A stretch of 64,000 nucleotides of DNA from Chryseobacterium sp. ERMR1:04 (GTDB taxonomy: Bacteria; Bacteroidota; Bacteroidia; Flavobacteriales; Weeksellaceae). Positions 9,314 through 16,957 of this stretch are shown one piece after another. The number at the start of each line of letters is the position of its first letter. The stretch's first letter is position 1. Position numbers and translations under genes: made by a program. The notes beneath the pieces are model-generated. The model was not told the origin of the DNA. It did no database searches and saw nothing but the letters and a program-made list of their open reading frames with translations. Location of the stretch: contig NZ_LIRF01000008.1 of the NCBI RefSeq assembly GCF_001297705.1, positions 372,001 through 436,000 of the forward strand, given 5' to 3'.

Positions 9314-9508
9314 GTGTCGATTTAAGAATCTTTTAATATTGAAATTTCTTTTTATTCTAAATAGTTCGTATTTTTATATCTATATTATTGAAACTGTTTA
9401 AATTATTAAAACCATAAAATATTAATCTAAAACAAAGGAAAACCTATCCAATACATAGATTCCGTATGATTTTAAGCATATTTTAATATTAAACTTTGTT
9501 AAAAGTAA

Positions 9509-9537
9509 TTGCATTTTAACCAAAAATTATATTTTTG
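9509..9537 (+). promoter_or_regulatory. Bacteroidota-type promoter of the carbonic anhydrase operon
   Basis: TTG at 9509-9511 (-33 element) and TATTTTTG at 9530-9537, a perfect TAnnTTTG -7 box, are separated by 18 bases. This implies a leader of roughly 70 bases before the ATG at 9616. No other gene start lies in the 367-base gap. Confidence 0.55.
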
Positions 9538-9615
9538 CATCATTATTGATTTAGTCTATTGATTTTGAAAATAATTTAAACGAAATAAATAATTACACCT
9601 TCAAATTTTTAATTT

Positions 9616-10284
9616 ATGTCACAATCGTACGAAGTTATTTTTGAAAACAATAGAAAATGGGTAGCATCTAAAATTGCACAAGACCCTAAATTCTTCGAAG
9701 AATTAGCTAAAACTCAAAATCCGGATTATCTATATATTGGATGTTCAGACAGCCGAGTAACCGCAGAAGAATTAATGGGTACGCAGCCAGGCGAAGTTTT
9801 TGTAACGAGAAACATTGCTAATGTGGTGAATACTTTAGATATGAGTTCAACAGCTGTTATTCAGTATGCAGTAGAACATCTAAAAGTAAAACACATTATT
9901 GTTTGCGGACATTACAACTGTGGTGGTGTAAAAGCAGCAATGACCCCTCAAGATTTAGGATTATTGAATCCTTGGTTAAGAAATATTCGTGATGTGTATA
10001 GATTACACCAAGCAGAATTAGACGCTATTAATGATGAAGGTAAACATTATGACAGGCTGGTAGAACTGAATGTTCAGGAGCAATGTATCAACGTAATTAA
10101 AATGGCTTGTGTACAGGAAAGATATATTTTAGAAGAATATCCTGTAGTTCACGGCTGGGTTTTTGACCTTAGAACAGGTAAAATTATTGATTTGGAGATC
10201 GATTTTGAAAAAATCTTAAAAGACATCCAAAAAATCTATAACCTAACAGGTTCAGATTGGGTAATGAGTAAGAAAACTAAATAG
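9616..10284 (+). CDS. can: beta-carbonic anhydrase
   Basis: 222 residues, cytoplasmic. Zinc and active-site residues are all present: CSDSRV (Cys43, Asp45, Arg47) and GHYNCGG (His99, Cys102). Length and motif spacing fit the Can-type beta class, which interconverts CO2 and bicarbonate. It heads a cluster with a small exported protein (22 bases downstream), a SulP transporter and a second beta-carbonic anhydrase, suggesting bicarbonate supply for carboxylases. A Bacteroidota-type promoter is visible at 9509-9537. Confidence 0.93.
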   Translation: MSQSYEVIFENNRKWVASKIAQDPKFFEELAKTQNPDYLYIGCSDSRVTAEELMGTQPGEVFVTRNIANVVNTLDMSSTAVIQYAVEHLKVKHIIVCGHYNCGGVKAAMTPQDLGLLNPWLRNIRDVYRLHQAELDAINDEGKHYDRLVELNVQEQCINVIKMACVQERYILEEYPVVHGWVFDLRTGKIIDLEIDFEKILKDIQKIYNLTGSDWVMSKKTK

Positions 10285-10306
10285 TTTTTTAATAAAAGAA
10301 TGTAAA

Positions 10307-10606
10307 ATGAAATTCTGGAGTATTATTGTTTTAACGTTTTTCCTAAACTTTACAGCGCTGCCAAGCATTGCTGCAGTTTTTGGTTGGGAATTACAGAGAA
10401 CCAATATTATCATCAATGAAGAAGAGCCTCATTCTCACTCCACATCTTTAGTTATTTACGAAAAGACGCTTCCAAAGCCTCTAAACGTTTTCGATTATTT
10501 AAAATTTTTCGAACCTGATCTTTCAGGTAGATCTTTTATACTGATAGATGATTCTTTTCATCTGTCTCCCCTACTCACTATATTTTCTCCGCCCCCGGAA
10601 GCTTAA
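10307..10606 (+). CDS. small exported protein of unknown function
   Basis: 99 residues. The N-terminus (IIVLTFFLNFTALPSIAAV) is a signal peptide or single membrane helix. The mature part has EEEPHSHSTSLVIYEK, with two histidines near acidic residues, and ends in PPPEA. No family is recognised. It lies 22 bases after the first carbonic anhydrase gene on the same strand, so it is likely co-transcribed with it. The His/Glu patch could bind metal, but that is only a guess. Confidence 0.7.
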   Translation: MKFWSIIVLTFFLNFTALPSIAAVFGWELQRTNIIINEEEPHSHSTSLVIYEKTLPKPLNVFDYLKFFEPDLSGRSFILIDDSFHLSPLLTIFSPPPEA

Positions 10607-10751
10607 TTTTTAAGTACGATTCATATTTCTATTTATTCATATCAAATTTGATATCGAATACACATGCTTTAAAATTAAATTTCCAATCTTTTATCATTGA
10701 ATTATGTAAAGACACATAGCTCTATGATATATTCACAGCAGTTTTCACATC

Positions 10752-12344
10752 ATGAAAAAGACATCTTTAATAGGAGGAATTAAGGAGAATTTTCCTTCAG
10801 GCCTCGTTGTATTTTTAGTAGCACTTCCGCTTTGTTTAGGAATTGCTTTAGCGTCTGGAGCACCACCCTTGTCTGGAATTATTTCAGGAATCGTAGGTGG
10901 TCTGGTCGTAGGGTTTTTAAGTAACTCAAACATTTCAGTATCCGGTCCTGCCGCAGGTCTAACAGCGATTGTCTTAACGGCAATCACAGATCTTGGTGCC
11001 TTTAACCTTTTCCTTTCCGCAGGAATCGTGGCGGGTCTTATTCAATTAATCTTAGGCTTTGTAAAAGCAGGAAGTATTTCAAACTACTTTCCCAATAACG
11101 TTATTGAAGGGATGCTTGCCGCAATTGGTATCATCATTATTCTAAAACAAATTCCCCATGCCCTAGGATTTGATAAAGATTACGAAGGACATGAATCTAT
11201 ATTTGATAAAGGACTGAACTTCAATTATTTTACAGAATTATTTGGAGCAGTTCATGCGGGAGCAATTCTAGTTACATTGGTATCAGTATCTGTTCTTTTA
11301 ATTTGGGATAAAGTACCTGCCTTGAAAAGAATGAAAATGCTTCCAGGAGCATTGGTTGCAGTGGTTGTAGGTATTTTATTGAATGAACTTTTTAAAATGT
11401 CCGGAAGCGGATTGGCAATTGGTACAGAGCATTTGGTTTCTTTACCTGTTCCAAAATCTGCTGACGACTTTAAAAACCTAATTACACTGCCCGACTTCGG
11501 AGGATTTACCAATCCTAAAGTATGGATCGTGGGAGCAACTATTGCCATTGTAGCTTCTATTGAAACATTACTTTGTATTGAAGCATCAGACAGATTAGAT
11601 AAACAAAGAAGAATTACTGATACCAACCTAGAACTTAAAGCTCAGGGAATCGGAAACTTAATCAGCGCATTTATCGGAGGTCTTCCAATGACATCCGTTG
11701 TTGTAAGAAGTTCAGCCAATGCTAATGCAGGTGCTACTTCTAAAATGTCAGCGATGATTCATGGGGTTTTACTATTGGTTTGTGTTCTTACCATTCCGTT
11801 TATATTAAATTTAATTCCGCTTGCAACGCTTGCCGCTGTATTGATCTTGGTAGGATATAAATTAGCAAAACCGGCTACCATCATGCATTTTTGGCATTTG
11901 GGAAAATTCCAATTCATTCCATTTGTTGCGACTGTAGTTGCGATAGTGGCTACCGACTTGTTGAAAGGAGTAGGAATTGGTTTAGCCATCTCTGTTTTCT
12001 ATATTCTTCAGGGAAATATGAAACGTGCTTATTATTTAAGCCGAGAAAAATTAGATGATGCAGACGAAATTAATATTAAGCTTGCTGAAGAAGTATCTTT
12101 CTTAAATAAAGCTGCCATCAAAAAAACATTAAAAAACATTAAGTCAAACTCTACAGTGACTATTGACGCGAGAGGAACTTCATATATCACAACCGATGTA
12201 TTGGAGATGATTCAGGATTTCGCCAACATAAGAGCCAAAGAAGAAGATATTAATGTTGAACTTCTAGGTTTCAAAACCTCATACAGAGATTATGAAACCA
12301 ATCAGGATTCTCACATCTTGATTACTCACAAAAGAGCAATGTAA
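10752..12344 (+). CDS. SulP (SLC26-like) inorganic anion transporter
   Basis: 530 residues. Multiple membrane helices begin with FPSGLVVFLVALPLCLGIAL and continue through NISVSGPAAGLTAI, the helix 1 and helix 3 signatures of SulP proteins. IASIETLLCIEASDR and GGLPMTSVVVRSSANANAG mark the second half of the inverted repeat. The C-terminal ~100 residues (STVTIDARGTSYITTDVLEM) resemble a short STAS domain. SulP members carry sulfate, bicarbonate or other anions. Being flanked by two carbonic anhydrases argues for bicarbonate, as in BicA-like transporters (inference). The 145-base gap before it could hold its own promoter; I see no convincing box. Confidence 0.92.
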   Translation: MKKTSLIGGIKENFPSGLVVFLVALPLCLGIALASGAPPLSGIISGIVGGLVVGFLSNSNISVSGPAAGLTAIVLTAITDLGAFNLFLSAGIVAGLIQLILGFVKAGSISNYFPNNVIEGMLAAIGIIIILKQIPHALGFDKDYEGHESIFDKGLNFNYFTELFGAVHAGAILVTLVSVSVLLIWDKVPALKRMKMLPGALVAVVVGILLNELFKMSGSGLAIGTEHLVSLPVPKSADDFKNLITLPDFGGFTNPKVWIVGATIAIVASIETLLCIEASDRLDKQRRITDTNLELKAQGIGNLISAFIGGLPMTSVVVRSSANANAGATSKMSAMIHGVLLLVCVLTIPFILNLIPLATLAAVLILVGYKLAKPATIMHFWHLGKFQFIPFVATVVAIVATDLLKGVGIGLAISVFYILQGNMKRAYYLSREKLDDADEINIKLAEEVSFLNKAAIKKTLKNIKSNSTVTIDARGTSYITTDVLEMIQDFANIRAKEEDINVELLGFKTSYRDYETNQDSHILITHKRAM

Positions 12345-12392
12345 GCTCAATTCCAATAATTTTTTTAACTTTAAAAAGAATAAACAAATCAT

Positions 12393-13028
12393 ATGAAAGC
12401 ACATACACACGAAACTCAATCTACTATTACGCCTGAAAAAGCATTAGAAATTTTAAAAGAAGGAAACCAAAGGTTTGTAAGCAATCTAAAGGCAAACAGA
12501 GATCTTTTAGGACAGGTAAATGCTACCCGTGAAGGACAATGGCCTTTTGCAGTAATTTTAAGCTGCATAGACAGCCGTACTTCTGCAGAACTTATCTTTG
12601 ATCAAGGATTGGGAGATGTTTTCAGCGTTAGAATTGCAGGTAATTTTGTAAATCAGGATATTTTAGGATCAATGGAATTTGGCTGTAACGTTGCAGGTTC
12701 CAAACTTGTTGTTGTATTGGGACACACTAAATGTGGCGCTTTAAAAGGCGGTTTAGACGCAGCACAAATCCAAGGATTAGGAATGGACAACCTTAATCAT
12801 TTGATCAATCATTTCGACCCAATCATCAATGAAATCATTGAAGAAGGAGAAGAGCGTTCATCTAAAAACGGTGATCTTTTGGAAAGACTGAACCAACAAA
12901 ACGTAAAAAGTGCCATCGAAGATATCCGTACCCAAAGTTCAACGCTTAAAAAGCTTGAAGACGAAGGTAAGATCAAAATAGTTGGTGCCAACTATGACGT
13001 TGAAACCGGAGTTGTAACTTGGTTATAA
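12393..13028 (+). CDS. beta-carbonic anhydrase, second copy
   Basis: 211 residues. SCIDSRTSAELIF (Cys58, Asp60, Arg62) and GHTKCGALKGG (His111, Cys114) complete the zinc site. The helical N-terminus (TPEKALEILKEGNQRFVS) belongs to a different beta subgroup from the first copy, so the two are not recent duplicates. There is no clear signal peptide, so it should be cytoplasmic. It lies 48 bases after the SulP gene, probably in the same transcript, and a strong terminator follows at 13119. SulP and beta-carbonic anhydrase are known to occur as fusions or neighbours, which supports a shared bicarbonate role. Confidence 0.92.
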   Translation: MKAHTHETQSTITPEKALEILKEGNQRFVSNLKANRDLLGQVNATREGQWPFAVILSCIDSRTSAELIFDQGLGDVFSVRIAGNFVNQDILGSMEFGCNVAGSKLVVVLGHTKCGALKGGLDAAQIQGLGMDNLNHLINHFDPIINEIIEEGEERSSKNGDLLERLNQQNVKSAIEDIRTQSSTLKKLEDEGKIKIVGANYDVETGVVTWL

Positions 13029-13118
13029 TAAATCCCATTTACACCTCTCTATTACACACATAAAAAAGAAATAATACTATAGTTAGTTAGATTGGAAATT
13101 AATTTCTAAAGTATATAA

Positions 13119-13155
13119 AAAGACCATCGAAATATCGATGGTCTTTGCTTTTTTA
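13119..13155 (+). terminator. intrinsic terminator of the carbonic anhydrase/SulP cluster
   Basis: AAAGACCATCGA (13119-13130) and TCGATGGTCTTT (13135-13146) form a perfect 12-bp stem with loop AATA, followed by GCTTTTTT. A-rich sequence on the left makes it usable in both directions, for the minus-strand gene ending at 13199 as well. Confidence 0.85.
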
Positions 13156-13198
13156 ATAAAAAATAAGATGATGCAACCCTAAACAGGCTTACTTTTAT

Positions 13199-13615
13199 TT
13201 ATTTACTTTTTAACTCTTCTTTCAATCTCTGATTTTCTTCCTTTAATAATGCAATATAATCCTGTAAATCCTTTAATACAAATTCAGGAATATTACAATA
13301 GTTATTATTATTTCCAATATAATTTCCTGAGCTATTATCAAAATTATTCATCACATTAGATGTTTCTGAATTTTCTTTTATTTCTTCAACATCTATTTCA
13401 AGAAGTTTTGCAATACGTTCCCATTCATTTTCAGTAATTCCCATTTCCCCTTTTTCCTTTCTTTGGTATAACAATTGTTCTGATTTTGCTATAGATGTCT
13501 TAAATATTGCAGGGGTTTCTACAAACAATAGCGGAAGTTGGGATAGCCCAAATAACGTTGCTTCAATTTTATCTAGTTTAGCTAACCACTCATCAGGAGG
13601 AAACGCACCTAACAC
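13199..13615 (-). CDS. small protein with partial XRE-like region and C-terminal coiled coil
   Basis: 138 residues. SEQLLYQRKEKGEMGITENEW followed by ERIAKLLEIDVEEI resembles the second half of Bacteroidota XRE-type helix-turn-helix regulators. The last ~30 residues (LKDLQDYIALLKEENQRLKE) form a coiled coil, and between them is an Asn-rich linker. The N-terminal 40 residues do not look like the usual first HTH helices, so the domain may be degenerate. The only start near the open frame's beginning is GTG at 13615, 20 bases from the divergent gene at 13636. The call is weak beyond being a real coding frame. Confidence 0.55.
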   Translation of the reverse strand: MLGAFPPDEWLAKLDKIEATLFGLSQLPLLFVETPAIFKTSIAKSEQLLYQRKEKGEMGITENEWERIAKLLEIDVEEIKENSETSNVMNNFDNSSGNYIGNNNNYCNIPEFVLKDLQDYIALLKEENQRLKEELKSK

Positions 13616-13635
13616 TATAAGAACTTGTCCTTGAT

Positions 13636-14046
13636 ATGAAAGTTTTAAAAATTATATCTATATTTTCTTTTTTACTTATTAACGGTATACAAGAAAACGG
13701 AACCATTAATTTTGGAATAATTTTAATGTACCTATTTGCATTTCTACATGATATAACACATTTTCCTGTAATTGGGATTTTTTGGGAAGGATTTATAGCT
13801 ATTACTATAATAGGAACATTGATTACTTTTATTTTATGTAGAAAGTATAAAGACAGGTACCTCCAATTATTTTGTTTTTTGTCTTTATTAATAGGAACAG
13901 TTTATCTCACAGGAGTTTCAGTTCCCGAAAATTACAAGAGAGTATCATCATCTGGATTTCTACCTACCATATCTATTTTTATAATAAGTTCTGTTTGGGT
14001 AATAATATTAAGTTTTAAGAAACCTGTTATAGAAAAAGAAGAATAA
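13636..14046 (+). CDS. small integral membrane protein, unknown function
   Basis: 136 residues with about four hydrophobic segments: IISIFSFLLINGI, an ILMYLFAFL region, GFIAITIIGTLITFIL, LFCFLSLLIGTVYLTG and a last one near FIISSVWVIILSF. No family is recognised. A second copy of its first codons lies just downstream at 14102, indicating local duplication. It is followed by an AT-rich hairpin. Base composition is more AT-rich than the flanking metabolic genes. Confidence 0.6.
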   Translation: MKVLKIISIFSFLLINGIQENGTINFGIILMYLFAFLHDITHFPVIGIFWEGFIAITIIGTLITFILCRKYKDRYLQLFCFLSLLIGTVYLTGVSVPENYKRVSSSGFLPTISIFIISSVWVIILSFKKPVIEKEE

Positions 14047-14057
14047 ATAATTTTTTA

Positions 14058-14092
14058 AAAAGAAACAGCTACATCAGGCGTTTCTTTTATAT
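14058..14092 (+). terminator. probable weak terminator
   Basis: AAAAGAAAC (14058-14066) pairs with GTTTCTTTT (14080-14088) around a 13-base loop, 11 bases after the stop of the membrane protein gene. The stem is AT-rich and there is no further T-run, so it is probably inefficient. Confidence 0.4.
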
Positions 14093-14101
14093 TTTTAGTA
14101 C

Positions 14102-14179
14102 ATGAAAATTCTTAAAATCATTTCAGCTATTTCTTTTTTCCTTATTAGTAAAGTAAAGAAGTATAGCTCTCAATCCTAA
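14102..14179 (+). pseudogene. remnant of a tandem copy of the 13636 gene
   Basis: A 25-codon frame starts MKILKIISAISFFLIS, matching MKVLKIISIFSFLLIN at the start of the gene at 13636, then diverges and stops. The rest of the second copy is missing. This is best read as the leftover 5' end of a tandem duplication that was later deleted. It could be translated as a 25-residue hydrophobic peptide, but nothing suggests function. Confidence 0.55.
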
Positions 14180-14181
14180 TA

Positions 14182-14233
14182 ATATTATATAAGACAAAAC
14201 CTACTAAAATGTAGGTTTTGTCTTATATAATAT
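14182..14233. terminator. long perfect inverted repeat, bidirectional terminator
   Basis: A 23-bp perfect stem (14182-14204 with 14211-14233) encloses the six-base loop TAAAAT. It ends one base before the stop codon of pth on the minus strand and lies three bases after the 14102 remnant. The core is AAGACAAAACCTAC. There is no T-run, but the stem is flanked by A/T in both directions. It probably ends transcripts of both convergent units. Confidence 0.7.
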
Positions 14234-14234
14234 C

Positions 14235-14798
14235 TTATTTCCCGTTAAAAGCGGACATTGTATTATTGATGCCTGCAAAAACAAACGATAAACAAGCTTT
14301 AGTAAATTTTTCTATTCTTTCAGGAAGCTTCTCCGCTTCTTCTTCATTCCAGGTTCCAAGGACATAGTCTACTTGCCTACCTTCTGAAAACTCTGCAGAG
14401 ATCCCAAAACGAAGTCTTGCGTAATTTTGGGTCTGAAGTACTTCATTAATATTTTTAAGTCCGTTATGACCTGCATCTGAACCTTTCATTTTCATTCTTA
14501 ATGTACCAAAAGGCAACGCAAGATCATCAGTAACAATCATTACATTTTCTAAAGGAATATTTTCCTTCTGCATCCAAAATTTCACTGCATTTCCAGAAAG
14601 GTTCATATACGTATCTGGCTTTAAAATCAAAACTTTTCTGCCTTTATATTTGCCTTCTGCCATCCACCCAAAGTTGGTGGTATTAAATGATGCTTCAAGT
14701 GTTTCAGCTATTTTTTCAGCTACTTTAAATCCTATATTGTGACGTGTATTTTCATATTCCGGGCCTTTATTTCCGAGACCGACGATTAAATATTTCAT
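14235..14798 (-). CDS. pth: peptidyl-tRNA hydrolase
   Basis: 187 residues, the usual length. LIVGLGNKGPEYENTRHNIGF contains Asn10 and the catalytic His20, and DDLALPFGTLRMKMKGSDAG then HNGLKNI covers the Asp and Asn of the peptide-binding site. The enzyme recycles peptidyl-tRNA in the cytosol. The promoter is visible: TTG (complement of 14841-14843) and TAATTTTG (complement of 14812-14819) with 21 bases between, implying a leader of only about 7 bases. The long palindrome at 14182 ends the transcript. Confidence 0.97.
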   Translation of the reverse strand: MKYLIVGLGNKGPEYENTRHNIGFKVAEKIAETLEASFNTTNFGWMAEGKYKGRKVLILKPDTYMNLSGNAVKFWMQKENIPLENVMIVTDDLALPFGTLRMKMKGSDAGHNGLKNINEVLQTQNYARLRFGISAEFSEGRQVDYVLGTWNEEEAEKLPERIEKFTKACLSFVFAGINNTMSAFNGK

Positions 14799-14811
14799 GA
14801 GAAATTTTTTG

Positions 14812-14843
14812 CAAAATTAAGAGATAAAAAATAAAAAACTCAA
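14812..14843 (-). promoter_or_regulatory. Bacteroidota-type promoter of pth
   Basis: On the minus strand TTG (14843-14841) and TAATTTTG (14819-14812) are 21 bases apart, close to the -33/-7 consensus of Bacteroidota. The start codon is 13 bases further on. The promoter overlaps the terminator hairpin of the upstream lipoprotein gene. Confidence 0.55.
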
Positions 14844-14863
14844 TCCGGTGAAGAATTGAGTTT
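14828..14863 (-). terminator. terminator of the 14889 lipoprotein gene
   Basis: AAACTCAAT (14836-14844) pairs with ATTGAGTTT (14855-14863). Read on the minus strand the hairpin is followed by TTTTTT at 14838-14833 and further T-rich sequence. It lies 25 bases downstream of the lipoprotein stop. Confidence 0.7.
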
Positions 14864-14888
14864 AAATATTATGAAAAATAATTATTTC

Positions 14889-15821
14889 TTATAGTGGTTT
14901 ATAAATAAAGTTTGTCCCAAATCCTTTTGTCACATACGTCTGTGGATCATAACGATAATCTGTAGAGAACAAAACAGGAGCCGGAATTGGCAACATAAGA
15001 TCTGATACAGACATCCTCTTAGGACTATTTGGAGAAAGTATTAAACTTTTTAAATCATTTTTACTTGTAGATATAAGAACAGACACTTTATAAGCGAAAG
15101 GCAGTAATGTATACGGGCTTATCTGAGTATCATAACTTGAATATACATATCCTAGTTTTTCAGTTGGTGTACCAAATACCCCACCAGCTCCTATAAGACC
15201 AGAATGTTTTTCTGCATTAGATACATTATCTCCTATATAATCATAATTCGTTTTTGAATAGGCTGTATAGGCAAATTGAGTTCCTGAAACATCTGTTCCG
15301 GTTCTCATAGTGATCATTTTAAATTTAGCGGTAGATGCATCATACTCTAAATTAAACAAACTTTTCGTCTTTTTAAAAAGAGCAAATGGACCTAAAATTG
15401 CCGGGGGAACCGGAGTTCCTCTCTTATACACAGAACGGTTTTCTGATATAGATTCCAATCTTCCTGTATTACCATATGTAAATAACTGTGAAAACGAAGT
15501 ACTGTCTTTATCTAAGATTCCATCTCCGTCCATATCAAGGAAGCCACGAAAATTGATCGTACTTACTTTGTCACCACTGAAAGTAACATCAGTAATAGAT
15601 GCATGATTTCTAATGACTCTTGATAAAAGCAATCCGTTATAATGATATTCTGCGATTGTATCAGCATCCGTAATTTCTCTATATAACGCTCTTGGGCCTG
15701 TTAAACCGCTATTAGTATTCAAATCTACTAATGGATTTCCATCTTCATCCAATAAATCTTTACAAGAATGTATTGCAGAAAAACCTGCCAATAGTAAAAC
15801 AAAATATAAAAGTCTTTTCAT
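14889..15821 (-). CDS. surface-type lipoprotein, unknown function (paralogue of 15924 gene)
   Basis: 310 residues. The signal peptide ends in a lipobox (SAIHSC). Acidic residues right after the cysteine (CKDLLDEDG) resemble the lipoprotein export signal that sends Flavobacteriia lipoproteins to the cell surface. The mature part contains YD-like stretches (FTYGNTGRLESI, YRYDPQTYVTKGFGTNFIYK) and shares layout and ending with the neighbouring 15924 gene (…YDTQNYPIS…KYIYKAL). A TATTTTTG -7 box lies at the complement of 15848-15855, about 27 bases before the start. No enzyme motif seen. Confidence 0.75.
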   Translation of the reverse strand: MKRLLYFVLLLAGFSAIHSCKDLLDEDGNPLVDLNTNSGLTGPRALYREITDADTIAEYHYNGLLLSRVIRNHASITDVTFSGDKVSTINFRGFLDMDGDGILDKDSTSFSQLFTYGNTGRLESISENRSVYKRGTPVPPAILGPFALFKKTKSLFNLEYDASTAKFKMITMRTGTDVSGTQFAYTAYSKTNYDYIGDNVSNAEKHSGLIGAGGVFGTPTEKLGYVYSSYDTQISPYTLLPFAYKVSVLISTSKNDLKSLILSPNSPKRMSVSDLMLPIPAPVLFSTDYRYDPQTYVTKGFGTNFIYKPL

Positions 15822-15923
15822 TCCTTAAGGGGGATTATTTATTTTTCCAAAAATATAATTTTTTTTTGAATAAAAAGTATATAATTATTCATATTATAGC
15901 AAACTTAGTAATTAAGTTTTTCG

Positions 15924-16814
15924 TTATAAAGCTTTATAGATATATTTTCCTGTCTGGTTTTGGCTTGAAATAGGATAATTCTGAGTATCATACTGATACG
16001 CCATATCTACAGATATAGATGGTGCTGGAGCCGGATACGCAAAGCTCAGATTCCCAACATTATTGGAAGATAGTCTATAAAAATTAGCTGGATGTATTAA
16101 GCTATATACCAAAAAGAAAGTTTTAGGAAGTGTTGTATACGGATTAATTTTAGAGTCATAGTTTGTAAAATTGAAAGTCGTTGCCAATGATCCCCCTGGT
16201 TGTGGATTTCCACTATTATCTGTTGCTCCCATCACAGAAACTACTTTAGTAATATTATCTCCGGTATACGTTAGCGTATTTTCTGTAAACTGACTATATA
16301 CACTAGGTATTATACCTCCAGCTCCCATCTTTTTCTTTTCTATGATCTTTGTGATTTTCCCAGCAGAATCATACGTATAAAAAAAATCACTTTTTCCTGT
16401 AAGTATAGTTCCCGTAAGTAAATTAGACGTTGTTCCGGAAATTCTTCCATTCGTATCATAGCTGATGTCAAAATCATATCCTGCACCATTAGAACCCACA
16501 AACTTTATTTTCGAAATTTTATTTGCTGTATAAGTGGCAGTACCCGTAAAAAAAGAGTTCGGAGTGCTTGCATCTGTAAATATTCCTTTATCAAGAATGC
16601 CCGCATTCGTAATAAACTCTTCTACTGTAGCCCCATTACCCGTTGTTTTGCTTAAAATTCTTGGTCCGGTAATCGTTGTACCCCCGCCTCCGCTGTTGTT
16701 ATTGGGAGTAGTAGTTTTGTTTTGGTTAATAGGATCGTCCGTTGTATTGTCGCACGATATAAGAAATCCGAAAACAAGCCCTAAAAGAGCTTTAAATAGA
16801 ATGTTTTTTCTCAT
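15924..16814 (-). CDS. surface-type lipoprotein, unknown function
   Basis: The open frame reaches 16871, but the ATG at 16814 (MRKNILFKALLGLVFGFLIS) begins a normal signal peptide, and a perfect -7 box TATATTTG (complement of 16839-16846) lies inside the longer version, so 16814 is preferred (296 residues). The lipobox is FLISC and the mature start CDNTTDDP is acidic, as in surface lipoproteins. A Gly/Asn/Thr-rich linker follows, then YD-like stretches (SYDTNGRISGTTS, YTYDSAGKITKII). It is paralogous to the gene at 14889-15821. The 102-base gap suggests separate transcription. Confidence 0.75.
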   Translation of the reverse strand: MRKNILFKALLGLVFGFLISCDNTTDDPINQNKTTTPNNNSGGGGTTITGPRILSKTTGNGATVEEFITNAGILDKGIFTDASTPNSFFTGTATYTANKISKIKFVGSNGAGYDFDISYDTNGRISGTTSNLLTGTILTGKSDFFYTYDSAGKITKIIEKKKMGAGGIIPSVYSQFTENTLTYTGDNITKVVSVMGATDNSGNPQPGGSLATTFNFTNYDSKINPYTTLPKTFFLVYSLIHPANFYRLSSNNVGNLSFAYPAPAPSISVDMAYQYDTQNYPISSQNQTGKYIYKAL

Positions 16815-16898
16815 GGTTAATGATTTTTTTAATGGTGCCAAATATAATTTATTTTCCCAAATAAAAACCAAGCCATCATAAATATTAGTTTTATAATG

Positions 16899-16932
16899 AA
16901 AAAAGGTTTAAAAATTTACACTTTTAAACCTT
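16899..16932 (-). terminator. terminator of the three-paralogue operon
   Basis: AAGGTTTAAAA (16903-16913) pairs with TTTTAAACCTT (16922-16932), an 11-bp stem. On the minus strand it is followed by a run of about six T. It sits 25 bases after the stop of the last gene in the operon. Confidence 0.65.
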
Positions 16933-16957
16933 CTCAACTATTATTTATTATGAAAAA

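Noticed and set aside
11252..11626. 124-codon minus-strand frame inside the SulP gene
   Set aside because: Antisense to a well-supported transporter and without any domain or start signal.
16534..16881. 115-codon plus-strand frame over the 15924 lipoprotein gene
   Set aside because: The minus-strand gene has a lipobox, a paralogue and a promoter box. The plus frame is Val/Pro/Leu-biased with no features.
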